Source: Deltaproteobacteria bacterium (GTDB lineage: Bacteria; Desulfobacterota; Desulfobaccia; Desulfobaccales; 0-14-0-80-60-11). Taken from it: a stretch of DNA of 13,476 nucleotides. Position numbers and translations under genes: made by a program. Within the stretch, counting starts at the first letter, position 1; every line of letters starts with the position of its first letter. The DNA lies in the NCBI GenBank assembly GCA_021817645.1, contig JAKAGH010000046.1, positions 1-13,476 of the forward strand. Direction: 5' to 3'. The notes beneath the pieces are model-generated. The model was not told the origin of the DNA. It searched no databases and was given only the letters and a program-made list of their open reading frames with translations. This document shows positions 13,453 through 13,476 of the stretch, piece after piece.

Positions 13453-13471
13453 GCCGTTTTCGGTTTTCGGA
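13453..13471. repeat. CGGTTTT-type tract after gatA
   Basis: CCGTTTTCGGTTTTCGG starts two bases after the gatA stop codon and is the fifth occurrence of this tract type in the window. Confidence 0.55.
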
Positions 13472-13476
13472 ATAAA

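Overview
This is a bacterial chromosomal window with moderately high GC content and housekeeping genes in several blocks. Repeat-rich spacers separate the blocks. The gene families (complex I subunits in separate A/B/C form, split two-subunit transketolase, PDZ-type C-terminal processing proteases, GatCA amidotransferase, Der GTPase) and the style of intergenic repeats fit a Desulfobacterota-like anaerobe (former Deltaproteobacteria). That placement is an inference from protein character; no rRNA or other marker is present.

Layout: (1) 1-1246, minus strand: start of a respiratory complex I operon, nuoA-nuoB-nuoC, with a good sigma70-type promoter; nuoC runs off the left edge. (2) 1247-1761: a gene-free spacer with two GC-rich double-hairpin repeats. 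(3) 1762-4509, plus strand: a secreted streptopain-like C10 cysteine protease with a C-terminal carboxypeptidase-regulatory-like domain, a creatininase-family amidohydrolase, and a small unrecognised protein with its own promoter overlain by an inverted repeat. (4) 4510-4793: a convergent spacer with a perfect 28-bp inverted repeat. (5) 4794-6158, minus: der (engA), with an N-terminus partly encoded by a short tandem repeat. (6) 6383-11004, minus: tktN-tktC-S41-S41, that is, a split transketolase followed by two tandem S41/Ctp family proteins. (7) 11005-11494: a divergent control region with repeats and a perfect TATAAT. (8) 11495-13451, plus: gatC and gatA, separated by a repeat-filled 211-bp gap; gatB is not in view.

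The most interesting system is the S41 pair. The downstream protein (6383-7771) keeps the complete Ctp catalytic set (Ser324, Lys349, Gln353). The upstream one (7768-9021) keeps the export signal, PDZ domain and overall fold but has Arg305, Leu330 and Thr334 at exactly the equivalent positions, so it should be a pseudoprotease. The two genes overlap by ATGA, which suggests balanced co-production and a role for the dead copy as partner, adaptor or regulator of the live one.

Second, the spacers carry at least five distinct dispersed-type repeats, including an A/CCGAAAAC tract that recurs at five gene borders and in one case has become coding sequence at the start of der. Several starts were moved from the longest reading frame to TTG codons with better ribosome binding sites (nuoA, nuoB, tktC).
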